Assembly: GCF_037126465.1 (NCBI RefSeq)
Contig: NC_088210.1
Span: 22,655,511 to 22,719,510, forward strand
From: Ornithodoros turicata
Lineage: Eukaryota > Arthropoda > Arachnida > Ixodida > Argasidae
DNA length: 64,000 nucleotides
Direction of reading: 5' to 3'
A program made the position numbers and the translations under genes. The notes under the pieces are model-generated. The model had not been told where the DNA came from, did no database searches, and saw nothing but the letters and a program-made list of their open reading frames with translations. Positions 32,277 through 44,254 of the stretch are shown piece by piece; position 1 is the first letter of the stretch, and every line of letters begins with the position of its first letter.

Positions 32277-32745
32277 ATTGTATCTATTACGTTTTTTTAG
32301 TAACTAGTTACAGCTACAATGACCACGTTAAAGTAGATCAGTTTCTGCACAACTACTTTTTTAGAAACGAAATACGCGAAAATGCTACAGCACTTGCTGT
32401 ACTGCTGTCAACCGCGATTGAACAGCATGCTTGTTATATTTGAGAGGGAGTATTGCTTTTCGAAGTTATCACCCATACGCTTCCATAACTTCAGTAAAAA
32501 AAAAAAAAAGAATAATAATAATAATAATCTCTCCCCCTCAACGGGAGCGGCGGAAGGAATATGCTAATGCCATATTGACGACAAAAAAGTCGTTCGGAGT
32601 ATCCAGACGTATGTGAAAAATACAGTATTACACGAGTACTTTAATTACAATTACGTTTTGCAGTTACTTTCACCGACAGTGGTAATTAGTTACAGTTACA
32701 AGTTACTTAATCAAAGTTACTCAATCGCTAACCAAGGCTGCCCCG
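32277..32745. mobile_element. Probable hAT-like non-autonomous element, ends unclear
   Basis: AGTAACTAGTTACAGCTAC near 32300 and AATTAGTTACAGTTACAAGT near 32683 are typical of the GTAAC-rich interiors of hAT-like elements. No terminal repeat or 8-bp duplication was found. A poly-A/(AAT)n tract at 32495-32527 lies inside. Confidence 0.35.
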
Positions 32746-35384
32746 ACGATATAATGCACTTTCAGGAATGCAATCGATGCCTGCACCATTTTTAAGTCGC
32801 TCTCTCTCCTACTCCTCCCTCGCTTTTTCTCTCTCTGCCTCCTTCTCTCACTGTACACGCCTGGCTGGACGTCCGCCGTAGCCACAAGTACATAAAATAG
32901 GCAGGAAAAACTTCGTTAAGAGGGAATGTTAAGACACATCTGACACACAAATGACATTCCTTATTTCTCGTAGTTCGCTAGGTCCTAATTAATGATACTC
33001 TCTGTAGCATCACTGCCCCTCGCTTATAAGGAGCGTTTTGACACAAAAACGACGTCGTCGATATCTCACACGTATTCTCGCGGTCTGCATCTTCTGCGGA
33101 TTATTGACGATTATCCGCGAACACGCCGTACAGCTGAAATCGTGTCCACCATTTTACAACGCTCCGGATACGGATGTTTTCGTGTACGTGTAGTGCAACA
33201 ACATCTGCCACCGCATGTGACAAACAAACATGGCCGGGGCAAATGACAGGCGGGTAAAGTCATCGTATATAAAGCGTTCGTCATCTTAACGGCGACCGCG
33301 CATGACACCATCACAACCCCTTATGAAGCTAAAAACTGACTGGAGAAGAGCGCATGGAGCGATGCCTCCCGGAAGCGCTCGTCAGAGAGTTGGCGCTAAT
33401 TCGGGACGTGCTCGGCAAAGGATGGGCGAGATAAGAGGACCACGCGAGTAGATTTATGCCTCCCCTGCTGCTTTATTGCCATTTGATAATGCTCGCGTTT
33501 TCAGGAAAGAAAACTGCATCTTATCGACTGCTCCTGCGGCGGCGTCTTCTTCTCAATCGCCTTTTTACGGATACCGCGCCGCTCGGAGAAAATATAAACT
33601 CGGTACGCACGAGGCAGAAAGTAATAATAACGCAGATGATGATGATGATGATGATGATGCACGCGGTTCGTAATCTTGCGAATTATCCCAGAGCGTTGCC
33701 AGGCGGCGCCACTTTTTACTTTCCGGCAGATTCGTCTGCAGGAAGACGTTCCGTGTGATCTGCTAGCCGCATCGCTGTCGTCTGCTGGAAATTGACGGTA
33801 GAGTTCCGGGGGTTTTCGCTCGTCGTTCGAGGGCCCTCAGGCATTTTTAGGCTAGTCATTGACATTTTTTTTTTTTTTTCAACGTGTGCGGTGCAGTCAC
33901 CTGTCGAGTGAAGTCTGATGCGGGTGGGGATGTATAGTGACGTATCACGAATACATGTATATGTTCTCCTCCTGCGTGATGGACTCGCAAATGGCACTTT
34001 CTTGTTTCGTTCATAGGACAATTAAAATATGCAGAGGAGATGCTGTTGGTTTGGTTGAGAGAAATATTTATCTTTTTCTTTTAATGGTTTTCGGGATAAA
34101 TAAGCGTGGTGAAATTTATGGTGCGCATGTCATTTTTTTGGTTCGATATCCTGAAAGACGCCCGAAACAGAACGGATGGTTGCTGCTGAATACGACCGAC
34201 ACAGTAAGCTTCCAAAATCTTTCGCGCACATATACTGCAGGATACGTAAATCAATCCGTCGACGTGATCACATAAAACGGAGTCACGACAAACGAGAGTC
34301 ACGTGAAGCCGAAATAACCGATAAAATATACGTACACGGTGCGTAGAAAAACACAAATAAATAAAATAAAAAGCTTAGAAGAGATACCGTTTTTTTTCTC
34401 TCTCTTCAAAACGAAACAGTCGTCTCCAGAAAGCGGGAAAGACCGTGAAAAATGTTCCCTAATATCCGGACTTCTCTTCTTACAGCCCCTTTCTCTCTTC
34501 TTCCTCATTTTTTTTTAATGCTCTTATATTTTGCTCCACGTGAAAAGAATATTTTACTGTCCAGTCAATGCTGTCGGGCCGACAAAAAAAAAATAAAAAT
34601 AAATAAAAGCAGATAAAAGGAACGAAAAACCTGTCGCTACTTTTGTTTGCTTTTACGGCGCTGTCCTCCGTGAAAGGTACCTCACCTTCAGAAAAATATC
34701 TGTAGCACGTTTACGGAGCCTCCTTTTTTTTTTTCATTTCTTTTACCTTTTTTCTTTCTTTTTTCTCTTTTTGTAGCGAAGGGCAAAGTGGGTCAGCCCT
34801 GTTAAGATCAAGGACGTCATCTTTTGTGAAGGCGGGGGATTTTTATGTACGCTATCGAAGCTGGCTATATGTGCGCGCCGTTATTTCTCGTCCGGGCGGA
34901 TTCCTGCGCTGTGAATGGCGCGAAGAAAGTTTACGAATACACTAAACACAAATTTGACCCTCTCCCTGTTTCTTTACAAAGAAGCCATCAAGATTTGCTC
35001 ATACGTTTGGATCTATATTTTACGCCCGCTGTCAAAAGAGGAGGATGGCCCCGCGAGGTAGATATCCCATTCTTACGGGAGCGGGGAGAGCAAATTTACA
35101 GTTTTTCCTCGCTTTTGTGTCATCGTAAAGATTCCACATAAATTTGTCAGGATCGTGACTATTTTTCTGTAAAGAGAGAGAGAGAGCGGCTTATATATAA
35201 AAGAGCCTTTTCTCGAAGGGCGCTCTGTGGCCGTATTCCTTAAAAACGCAGATTTTGGAGGTTGCAAGCTTTCGCGGAGACCGTCCGAGAAAAGTTTGAA
35301 AAGTGTCTCGCATCGTTTGACGCATTATTGTGCACGTATTGGACACCAAGGCCATTCTTATTCTAGAACACATTTGAAACGAAT
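32746..35384. other. No gene seen; (GAT)n microsatellite within
   Basis: (GAT)8 at about 33636-33659. Poly-T/poly-A tracts at 33867-33880 and 34721-34765. Open frames at 33057-33250, 33937-34275 and 34845-35141 have no recognised domain. Confidence 0.4.
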
Positions 35385-35439
35385 ATGTTTCACATGACAT
35401 GTTTGGCGCACTATATGACCTTTGTTGCTTTCGCGCAAC

Positions 35440-35735
35440 CTCAAATCATCACCGTCATCATCAAGTCACCGTATTGTGCTACGGCAAGTAGCATTCCGAT
35501 CTTGCTAGTGCAAGTCGCAGGTCGGCACTTTTATAGACATTCATTCAACATCACATCATGGTGGATCTTAGTAACAGTCCATCACATCACATCAACATCG
35601 CAACACATCATTAGGTATCAACTTCAGTGCCCATCATTCGACTTCAATATCACATCACGTCATAGGCCACCATTCCGCAGCGATTTCAACACGGCACATT
35701 ACAGCCCATCACTCAACATCACATCATTCTGCATG
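35440..35735. repeat. Cryptic CATCA/CATCAC-rich repeat
   Basis: CATCACATCA and AACATCACATCA-type words recur irregularly over about 300 bp (35574-35600, 35640-35670, 35712-35726) on one strand. This may be a decayed minisatellite or the tail of a larger repeat continuing to about 35850. Confidence 0.5.
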
Positions 35736-36001
35736 ACGTGACGGCGAATGATGTCCATGATGGCCATCAGGAGTGAATCTGCCGGCCATGGCGTAAGCCA
35801 TGTGAAAACAGGTCACTCCCACAGTCCCACTGGCTCACACCTGTAACGGTATTGCCAGAGTTGAACATAAAAGTCTCTTCTCGCACTGCGCCTTGTACAA
35901 AAGCAAAGTTATACATCCATTTCATAGCATCCAAAAGCATAGTTATTTCTCCATTACACTACCCGTTCCTCGCTACCCCGTTCCTTCGGGACTCGGGACT
36001 G

Positions 36002-36318
36002 CCAGGTCGGGAACGTTTTGGGACGGCAATGCAAGTGAGACCGGGCCTTATATACAGGGTGTTCAAAATTAAGCTTTCACTCGCATTTTTATAAATAGGC
36101 AAACAAAAGAAAACTGGTGCTATTCTCCTGTTCCTTGAGTAAGAAACAGGTGCTACGTAATTAGCAGCACCTGTTTCTTACACAAGTAGCGTAAAGTTAT
36201 CATCCGGTTTCCTGTCATCGCTGTGTTTGCGTAGCGCTCGTGAAAGCTTAATTTTGAACACCCTGTATATAAGGCCCGGTCTCTCTTGTATTGCCGTCCC
36301 AAAACGTTCCCGACCTGG
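36002..36318. mobile_element. Two-tier palindromic MITE
   Basis: Outer arms CCAGGTCGGGAACGTTTTGG (36002) and its complement ending at 36318. Inside is the pair CAGGGTGTTCAAAATTAAGC (from 36055) and GCTTAATTTTGAACACCCTG, each bordered by TATA. A central hairpin AGAAACAGGTGCT/AGCACCTGTTTCT lies at about 36150-36182. CAGGGTGTTC ends with TA are common among mariner-type arthropod MITEs. The inner element may have inserted at the centre of an older palindrome. Confidence 0.7.
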
Positions 36319-36559
36319 ACGCTGACTATGAGAGGAAGAACGCACACTTGAACCATTCTGGATATATTACGCATCTATTGATGCCGGTATCGTTCCCGGT
36401 AGCAAGCCATACATACGTTTGGCCCCCGGTAAGAAGGACTCCTCTCTCTCTCGCTCTCTCTTTGTCCCTTTTTTTTCTTGTAGATGACATTGCACTTAAC
36501 GAAACGCAATGCACAAAAAGAGACCGGACAAACAGGGGCAACGTTCATTAATAACTGGT

Positions 36560-36598
36560 CTCTCACAGCCACAGTTGCTTCGCGGTGGCAACACAAAA
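36560..36598 (+). mobile_element. 3' fragment of the long SINE variant
   Basis: CACAGCCACAGTTGCTTCGC, then GGTGGCAACACAAAAT matches the CCCCAGTTGCTTCGCGGCGC end of the SINE at 49550-49775. Confidence 0.5.
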
Positions 36599-37104
36599 TC
36601 TACATACAAAGAGAGTTCTTCAACTCAGTGCCGCATGCAGGGCTATGCACAGCCCACTCTATTTTGCCACCAACATCGAAGTCGATGTCTTATAGGACCA
36701 TCTATATACCGCAAACAGTGAAATGGCTGGGATCATTAGTACTTTGCGAATACACTACAAGGAACCACATTGCAAATGTGCTTCGAGTAAAGTACATAGT
36801 ACTTCAAAGTACACATCAAGTACATTGCCAGTTCAGTTTGCATAACGTCGCGTTTCGCTGTTTGGCAAGCATTTTTCGCGAGTGCTATGAAGTCTTGCGC
36901 TCGTGAATATGAACTGAAGCAGATGACATAATTTGCATTTCCGTGCACACAGGCAATCAGCAGACTGCGCCAAACAGTAGCGCGAAAATAATCCCCAGAA
37001 CAACATGAAAGTACTATAGTCCTAACAAGTTCGTCACTATTTCAAAACTATCAAGGATGGATTTTCTTCTCCAAAATGTCCCTTCAATACTCAGAAATGT
37101 TTTT

Positions 37105-37376
37105 CCCGTATTTTCCGATATTCTCTGGATGATGATGATGATGATGATGGTGGTGGTGATGGTGATGGTGATGATGATGATGGTGGTGGTGGTGGTGGTG
37201 GTGGTGGTGGTAGGAGAAAACAATGAAGATGTGAGCCCTATCACCTAAGGACAAGCTACTCGAGATCTAGTAGAAAAAAAAATTCTCTGGAGTTGGACCC
37301 TTGACAGCAAAACATCGAACTTTTTTTCCAATTCGGCCCGTTTTTAGGGGTGCGCGTTATATACCGGAAAATACGG
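37105..37376. mobile_element. Possible TIR element carrying a GAT/GGT microsatellite
   Basis: CCGTATTTTCCG at 37105 and CGGAAAATACGG ending at 37376 are exact inverted repeats, and the right end GCGCGTTATATACCGGAAAA has the look of pogo-type element ends. The interior holds a compound GATGATG/GGTGGTG tract at 37129-37210. Target duplication not established. Confidence 0.45.
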
Positions 37377-38344
37377 TTCTATAGAGCCAACCAACCAATC
37401 AAAGCGCAGTACAAAGTACGCAATTCGAAATCTACTTAACGTAAAGAACAAGTACCGAGAAATGTGTTTAACGTAGCACTCGGGTACTCATAAGTACTTC
37501 AATTGCTGCCGACGACCAGTGATCGCGAACTCCGCGAGATGAGCCCGCAGCTTCGTCAACAATGCCGTCACTTTCGTCAAAACTCACGTATCACGCACAT
37601 GCCTTCTTTGTCATTTTCAACGACGATTCTCCCTCACTGTAGAATCTCCCTCTCGTGCTACACCTTTGTGTGTCGCAGCGCGCGGTGCACGACAAGCAGC
37701 GGGGTTTTTCACCATGGTCCTTCTCGTGGGGGACACTGACGGTGATGCGCTCCTGAATTTTTTTTCTTCCCCTTTCCGTCAAATCCTACTTTTTTGCTCC
37801 TTCTCTCTCTTTCTCTCTCTTTTTTTCTTTTTTTGTAAAGGAAGGAACCCTGCGAGGACGAAAAAAAAAAGGGCTTTCTTTTAAGCGCTCTTTACCCGTA
37901 AGTTCCCCACCCGTTTCACTTTCCTCGATTTATATATTCCGTTAGTCCGGAAGAAATATCCGCGTAAAAAGGCGGGCATTTTTGCGGGACTCGTCTTCGT
38001 TCCCATCGTTCTTACTTTCTTTCACCTTTCGTGACGTGCCTCCAGATGGCGGCGTCGTTCTCCTTGCGAAGGAGGAAGGGGAAAATGTTGGAATTATTTT
38101 TCTCTATGTGGGAAAAGGGTGCCTCCTCGCAGCGAAAGTACTTCCACTATACTTTCATGGGTCGCACGTTTTTGGTACCGGGATACCATTCGGCGTTCTT
38201 TGGAGTTAGCTAATTTAGCCGTAACCAAACAGACAAAACAACTAAATCACGCAAATAAAGTTTCACAATATCCACTGATCTTAAAACTTTGGGGGAAAAA
38301 AAAAGAAAAAGAAAGACAGAAGGAAGCACGCGTGATGTGATGTG
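37377..38344. other. No gene seen
   Basis: ACTTAACG/AAGTACTTC words at 37400-37500 suggest a fragment of the same class as 62727-62915. Pyrimidine tract at 37798-37838. No coding evidence. Confidence 0.35.
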
Positions 38345-38415
38345 ATAGAGGAAGAAAAATGGGGACGTAAGTCACGACGAAATCAGACTGGCTACCCCGA
38401 CCACTTAGCCGCAGT
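38345..38415. repeat. Diverged relative of repeat R1
   Basis: GAAGAAAAATGGGGACGTAA, GACTGGCTACCCCGACCACT parallels the R1 layout (AAAAATGGGGATTG ... GGCTACCCCAGATCACC), with many differences. Confidence 0.45.
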
Positions 38416-39365
38416 CAGTTGAAAGAAAAAGAAAGAAAAGGGAGAAAACCCAGCAGCTGGGTTTTCTCCATGGGAGACAAACGTCCCAAACTAGTGGGAA
38501 CACTTGTCACAAACGAGACACCAGAAAGTGTCACAAAATGTCAGTCAGATGCGTTTCTTCGAGGAGACGTAGGAGCGCTTTCAATGCACACGCTTGATGA
38601 TCGAATGGAAAGAGCACGCCGTCCTTGCGATTTCCACGTAGTTACACATTCCCATTGTGATAACTGCGATTTTAGAAAATCTGATATATTCCCTAATCAT
38701 TCGTCCTGATTACCGTCATAAATTGACGATCGGGTGCCGTTAATTACCGAGCTCCGTTTTGTCTGCCTTCACAATTCTTGAAGAACTCCTATCTTTCCCC
38801 ATTCCTGTTGGGCTTTTAACGTAGCACTTCGCTAATAAATAGTTTACATGTACCCAACCCTGTGTCTGCATAATTCGTCCGTGGTCAGAGTGTGTATAGC
38901 AGCTAGATGTATTTGTTACCGACTCTGCGTCTGCATTCAAGATGTTTCGGTGCTTGCCGTGTTCCAATTATGGAAAGTCCGTTGCAGCGCTAAACCCTCC
39001 TTGCCCTGGTAGATGGATGAAGACGTGCAGGGACGACAAATGGGATCGTTTACTTCGCAGGAATGTACCCCGTTCCTCACTAATGGCTTCCCTTGTTTAC
39101 AAGGAGCCGCTCATTGAAAACCGTGTGTAACTACTATATCCGAAGAAGACGAAGATGGCGACTGCACTTCTTCTTCTCCTTCTTCTCTTAACTGGGTGTT
39201 TGTCAGAGCTCTCTGGTGACTTCATATGTCGCCTGCAGCTCCATTTCTTGTAGGTGGTGATATGCACAAAAAAAAAAAAAAAAAAGTCTTCAGCATGTGT
39301 CACTGTGCAATGAATGACACGTGACGCTTTTGGTTTTGGGTCTCCTGTTTTTGAGTCCAGGTTTA
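38416..39365. other. No gene seen
   Basis: No recognised repeat or domain. Poly-A at 39268-39284. Confidence 0.4.
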
Positions 39366-39650
39366 GAAGCGGTCTGCGATGCCCACGAAGAGGGCTTTCT
39401 CCGCTTTCCTTCGCAGTTTAGAGCAGGGCCATTTACCTAGCAGCTTACAAAAAGTGGAGGGGCTCGAGTCGAGCTTGCTTAGGGCAGCTTCCAGTCTTTC
39501 TCGGTGCTGTTTGAAGGCTGGGCATTGGGTGATCACGTGGAGCGTATCTTCCCGCGTCTTATACATGTTGCGCATAGTGGCGATGCTGATCTCCTCATTC
39601 GAATAGCGACTACGTGCCGTTGTATAGGAGACCTTCTGTACTATGTGATA
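39366..39650 (-). pseudogene. Non-LTR retrotransposon C-terminal tail fragment
   Basis: An open frame on the minus strand ends with EDTLHVITQCPAFKQHRERL, then SPSTFCKLLGKWPC and a basic KLRRKAEKAL stretch, stopping at about 39366. The H...C-P spacing after an acidic pair and the LLG-WPC motif are typical of the Cys/His tail behind RNase H in I/Jockey-like elements; the larger copy at 43.4-45.5 kb has the same arrangement (IQHVLIDC ... ATILGPC). The upstream part is disrupted: AGGAGACCTTCT and its complement AGAAGGTCTCCT (about 39627 and 39680) form a hairpin, and GCGACTACxTGCCG is duplicated. RT and RNase H are absent. Confidence 0.65.
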
Positions 39651-39819
39651 GCGACTACATGCCGACGCCACATAGTTGAGAAGGTCTCCTTTACAACGCC
39701 TATGGTACACGACCCATTTCGCTCCTTCGCCACGTGAACATAGCGGTGGTGGTGGAACTACGTGGAACTTTCTACCGTAGTCGGCCACGCTAAGGCGGGG
39801 ACTATTGCAGGGGGATCAT

Positions 39820-39840
39820 GCGTCCTGGGCCGACTTCTTG
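39820..39840 (-). mobile_element. Short SINE fragment
   Basis: TGCGTCCTGGGCCGACTTCT matches the middle of the SINE body; nothing else is retained. Confidence 0.4.
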
Positions 39841-40405
39841 TGGTGTTGACTATGAGCACCTGAAGTTCTGGTTGGGTTTGTTGTTTCAGCTGTGGCGTGT
39901 GTGTGTATTGTCGCAGATTACAGAATGCGTATAGTCTGAGGAACGCCCGACCTGTGCGCTTTCAGCAACTGTGCGTCTTGCTTCTAAAATATACATGCTG
40001 ACCGTGCAGAATCACAAACTGACTCTTAAAGACGCTTGGGCTAAACTCTTGGACACTGTCTGATACCTCCTATACATGGCCGTCTGCACAGCGATTAGTG
40101 AAGGAGCAGTGTTTTCCTGTATTGCTTCATTATTTCCTGTGTCCCCGTTTCTTCAGCTTCCTCTTTGTTTTGTGTGCCTTTTTCTTTTGGAAATCGCGAG
40201 CCTGCATCATGGCTAGCCTTTCCCTTTTTTTCTTCGTTTTTTTTCTTTTTATCAGCGTTAAACATATCCCCAAAGGTGGAATGCCCCAACCTATCACTAT
40301 TGGAGCTTCGTTGCAGCACTTCTCTTCTTCTTCTTTGTTTCCCTATGATTAGAACAAAGTAATAGAGCATAGCTGAATAGCTCCGTCATATAGCCTCCCT
40401 CAGGT

Positions 40406-40482
40406 GGTGGTGGTGGTGGTGGTGGTGAAGGGGCTTGCCGTTGTCGGCCTCACGTATGTGGGCAACGTCACGACTGACGTCA
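40406..40482 (-). mobile_element. 5'-truncated SINE with 13-bp target duplication
   Basis: AGCCTCCCTCAGG is exactly repeated at 40393-40405 and 40483-40495. Between them, on the minus strand, is the last part of the SINE (GTTGCCCACATACGTGAGGC, then the CCACC-type tail). 5' truncation with a duplication is the usual product of target-primed insertion. Confidence 0.85.
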
Positions 40483-40495
40483 GCCTCCCTCAGGC

Positions 40496-41091
40496 TGAAC
40501 GAGTCACCGCATCATGGGCTAATCCGAAGAAAGATGCCAGCTGCATATCTTTACGTGCTCCTCGCTGTCGATGAACGATTGAGCGGAACGAGCAGTTTTT
40601 GAAGCCATTTCTCAGCGACGCCTCGGCACCAGTTAAACTTGTCACGAGCGACAAAGACAGACTCAGTAACTCATCGTCGCATCCCTCATTTTTCCCTCAA
40701 ACGAACCGGACTCTCATCCCTCGGCGTAGCCGAAACGAACCGATTGTCTGCGAAAGGGGTTAATTCTGGAAAGCAAGGCTGCTCCTAAATGTGCCAGGCG
40801 AGGCAGAGAAAATGGGTCCTCTGGACAGAGCGGTCTTCCCATTCCAGAAGGGGTCACGGCGGGTTGGTAAATAACTCCTCGCACGACTCAAGTTGACGTC
40901 TTGGATGCCAGGACAGCGAATGACATGGATGTGCATATGGGGTGCGGTTCTGGTGAATGACGAAGAATGTTCGCCCGTTGGAGACCACAGCATATGTCAT
41001 GGTGTATATAGGTTGCTCTTACTTTCACGTGGCCTATATAGGGTCATTTGCCCCCCCCCCCCTTGGGATACTTATGGGCTACGCAGGGTTC
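40496..41091. other. No gene seen
   Basis: Unique-looking DNA with a C run at about 41050-41063. Confidence 0.4.
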
Positions 41092-41396
41092 CGGGACATT
41101 TCATCGAACGCCATTTCGTCGAAAAATTGACGTTTCATAGAACGCCATTTCATCGAATCGATGGCCGCCGCTTTTTCTTGCGGCAACGTGTGAAATATGT
41201 AAAAGGCTCTCCTGACCTAACCTTGTTCTGTATCCTCAACGTGTGAAATACGTAAAAGGCCCTCCTGATCTAACCTTTGTCAGGCGTCAATGAAACGGCG
41301 TTCGACGAAAAGGCGTTCGATGAAATGGCGTTCGATAAAACGGTGTCGATTAAACGGTGTTCGGTGAAACGGCGTTCGATGAAATGGGTGGACACC
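41092..41396. mobile_element. Foldback-type element with arms of tandem subrepeats
   Basis: The left arm repeats CATTTCATCGAACGC-like units (41098-41165). The right arm is a run of the complement, GAAATGGCGTTCGAT-like units of about 15 bp (41288-41392). The centre carries a 42-bp direct repeat (41184-41225 and 41237-41279: CAACGTGTGAAATA, GTAAAAGGC, CTCCTGA, CTAACCTT). Drosophila FB elements have the same design; homology is not implied. Confidence 0.65.
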
Positions 41397-41430
41397 GCCA
41401 CGCAGATGTTACGTATGGGCATCTGTGGTG

Positions 41431-41699
41431 CACTCTTAGAAATGAACTTCGCCGCATAGCACGCGCCCACGCACCTAGCCTACCATCATCTCGAATGATA
41501 TCGTTATCTGCCCTGATTTGTTGAAAACGGGAGGCGCACGTTTTTTTTTTTTTTTTCTGTGTGACAATTATGAACAGCATAAGTGTCACAACAAAGGCGT
41601 ACGCCTCCCGTTTTCAGCAAATCAGGGCAGATAACGATATCATTTGAGATAACGGTTGACTGAGAGCGTGCTATGCGGTGAAGTTCATTTTTAAGAGTG
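41431..41699 (-). mobile_element. Foldback MITE, type A
   Basis: CACTCTTAGAAATGAACTTC to CATTTTTAAGAGTG, TA on the right, TG on the left. Contains a short duplication after AGCACGC (CACGC repeated) and a 15-base T run replacing GTACGCC in the left apex. Confidence 0.8.
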
Positions 41700-41949
41700 T
41701 ATAGGATACCCGCGCACAGATTTTCTGATTGAAATGTTGAATGACAGTAATACGTACGTCCTCGTGGAACCGAAATCCGCCATGGGTGAGTTTCGTGAAC
41801 AGAGACATCGCGGCAAGTGGAACGTATACTGAGCTTCCTCACTAATGATCCTAATTCATTAATGATCATGATTCATTAGCCATTGTCTTCAATAGCTGCG
41901 TGCAACGCGTGTCGCGTGGTATTTTCCTTTACAGCCGATAAGGTCACAC

Positions 41950-42182
41950 TGAGCGTACATACCTCTGTCGGGTGCCTTCTCGAGGTACACTACAACTTTT
42001 CTGTTGATACCTCGGCCCTTAAACCAATATTTCAAAAGCTAGCTAATTTACCTAATCTAATTGATTAACTAAACACAATGAAAACAATACTTGCAACTAT
42101 ATAGTCTACACGAGTTACTAACAAGATCCAGGTTTCATTTACGTATAGAAAGCTCGCATTAGCTCGGACATCCTGTATATAT
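41950..42182. mobile_element. Possible end of a mariner-like repeat
   Basis: TCGGACATCCTGTATATATT at 42165-42184 has the form of arthropod mariner-type element ends (CATCCTGTATA). The A/T-rich region upstream (AAAGCTAGCTAATTTACCTA) could be its interior. No matching left end found. Confidence 0.3.
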
Positions 42183-43379
42183 TAAAGTGAAATATCCTCG
42201 ATGGCTCACATGGCTGCATATAATGCGAGAAAGCTACTGGAAAAAAAAAAAAAAAGACGACGCGCTAGAAATGAGCGAGAGGCCGAGAGTGAAAATAGCC
42301 GTCAATTCCTCGTTTGAGTGACACCGCCGACAGGAATTCAAAGTGGCACAAAAAGACGCATCCATACAAGTTATGTATGGAAGGACGAACGTCGGCGTTT
42401 GCTTGCTGGGCCTGTTTTCTTGATTCCTCCAAGTATGTGTAGAATATAGGACGTCAGATATGACGGAGGGGGGAGAAAGTGGGGGGTTACAGCATAAAAA
42501 AAAAAAAAAAGTTCCAATGCGCTTCGTGCGATTTTCTTTCTCGCGAGAGTGGGAAGGACGGGCAAGACGTTGAGTGTTATTTTTTTTATATTCGTTTCAT
42601 TATTTGCTAGCAAAAAAAAGAAGAGACCCCCCGTCGACAACTTGAGCGTCGATTCAAGTAAAAGCCCCAAGGCCTTCCTTTTGCCCGTGACGTGCGTTGC
42701 GCGCAATGCAACGGGCGCAGTTCGGCTTCCACAGGCGAATTACGCGGTGTTCGAGTTACGCGGAATTCGGGTTACGCGGTGTTCGAGTTAGGAACTGTCA
42801 ACGGGTGTAGTGCTTCCAGTCTCAATGTGTACTTTAAGAAAATTTGGAAATCAGATCCGCACTTGTTGCATTATTTCTCTCGGTGGAGCTCGAGTCTTCC
42901 GCATTCCTTTGTTGAAAAGGGGAAAAAAAAAAGGAGACAGATCGAGAATGATTTGCGTGTGAATGGTTTCTTTCCAGCTTTGTACAAACTGTTACTACCT
43001 TTCAAATCGTTTTTCGTTCACAAGTTCATAAAAAAAAAGAACGAAACTTTCTAGTACAAAAATTATGGAGTATACACAGCAGAAACTGGACCACACACCA
43101 CCGTCATAATATGCTCATTGTTTGTCGGACGACATGATGGAATAATGTACACGAAGAACCAATAAAGTTCAAATGCAGAGAGGCTTGTGTCTTGCATTAT
43201 TTGAAACACACCATATCAAAAAGACCAAAGATGAAAAAGGACGGGCACAAGCAGCATAGGCACAACAACATCTACATGAATGAATGACTATGGGGGATGA
43301 GGTGATTCACCGCAACAGTTACGGTACCATAGCTCAGTGCATGTGGATTAATATATGAGTGGGATGACGATGCATACAC
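42183..43379. other. No gene seen
   Basis: Poly-A/poly-T tracts (42240-42255, 42498-42511). GCGGTGTTCGAGTTACGCGG words recur at 42744-42790 as a short tandem motif. An AATAAAG near 43161 may mark the end of a retroposed or transcribed sequence but is not decisive. Confidence 0.4.
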
Positions 43380-43526
43380 ACACACACACACGACACACGC
43401 AAATGAGATATCACACACACACGGGTGCGTCGTAACTGATGGGGATAGTATAGTTCATCCGATCGGCCACCGGAGATGTAGTGCTGTGAAGATCACATCT
43501 ACGCATTCATGGCAAAAGCTCTGAGG

Positions 43527-44254
43527 TCAGAGGAGTTCAAGCAAGCTAGTAGACGTCAAGAACGACAGATAGAATGAGCGCGGGCATTGACGGTGCTGCA
43601 CAGGGTTAGAACAAGGACCCAAGATTGTGGCAAGGCTGAGCGGCTTGTTCTTTATACGGGTCAGTCGGGACTGGAGCGTTGCTCTCTCCGAACTGTATAG
43701 AACGCAGTCGATGAGGACGTGTTGAATGCTTGCCACAATGCGCAGTTGGAAAACGAGCTGGTTGAAGCATACCCTAGTCTGTGTCTGAACCGCGGGGTGA
43801 AAGTCGACACCACATTGAGGCGAAGTCGATGCAGAAGGGAGGAGAGACAGCGGAGCGAACGGCCTGGGAGGGAAAACGCCAAAGTTGGATCTACGGCGTA
43901 CAACAAGGACCTGTCTGTAACGTCCCGGCGATATTGTTGCGCCGCCACTGCTTGTATCATCGCCGACAAGAATGCCCTCCTGACACCACGGGTCAACATA
44001 TTCGGTATCACCGCCTGGCATTCTCTGGCGGCCTCTAGATTTCCGCTTAGTCCACAGCGACCTGGGATCCACTGAAAAGTGATGGAGTGACCTACGCCGC
44101 ACAGAAGCTGAACGTCGCTGAGGCTGTCCGTGACAATTGGGGGTAATGTGCCTCGTGAACCCACGCTCTCTACACACTGCAGAGCTGCCCTGGAGTCCGT
44201 GTATACCACCCACATTCGCGGAGCCTCACGCAGAGCATACCGCTGGAACGACAA
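43527..44254 (-). pseudogene. Retrotransposon RNase H C-terminal half and Cys/His tail
   Basis: VVYTDSRAALQ (second catalytic Asp), FQWIPGRCGLSGN (the usual His-Val-Gly...Gly-Asn-Glu-x-Ala-Asp region, here altered: CGLSGNLEAA lacks the final Asp), then IQHVLIDC and ATILGPC of the tail, split between two frames near 43760. Degenerate. Confidence 0.7.

Noticed and set aside
35192..35203. TATATATAAAAG as a core promoter (similar TATATAAAG at 33266)
   Set aside because: No initiator, downstream gene or first exon could be recognised; A/T-rich words arise by chance in this DNA.
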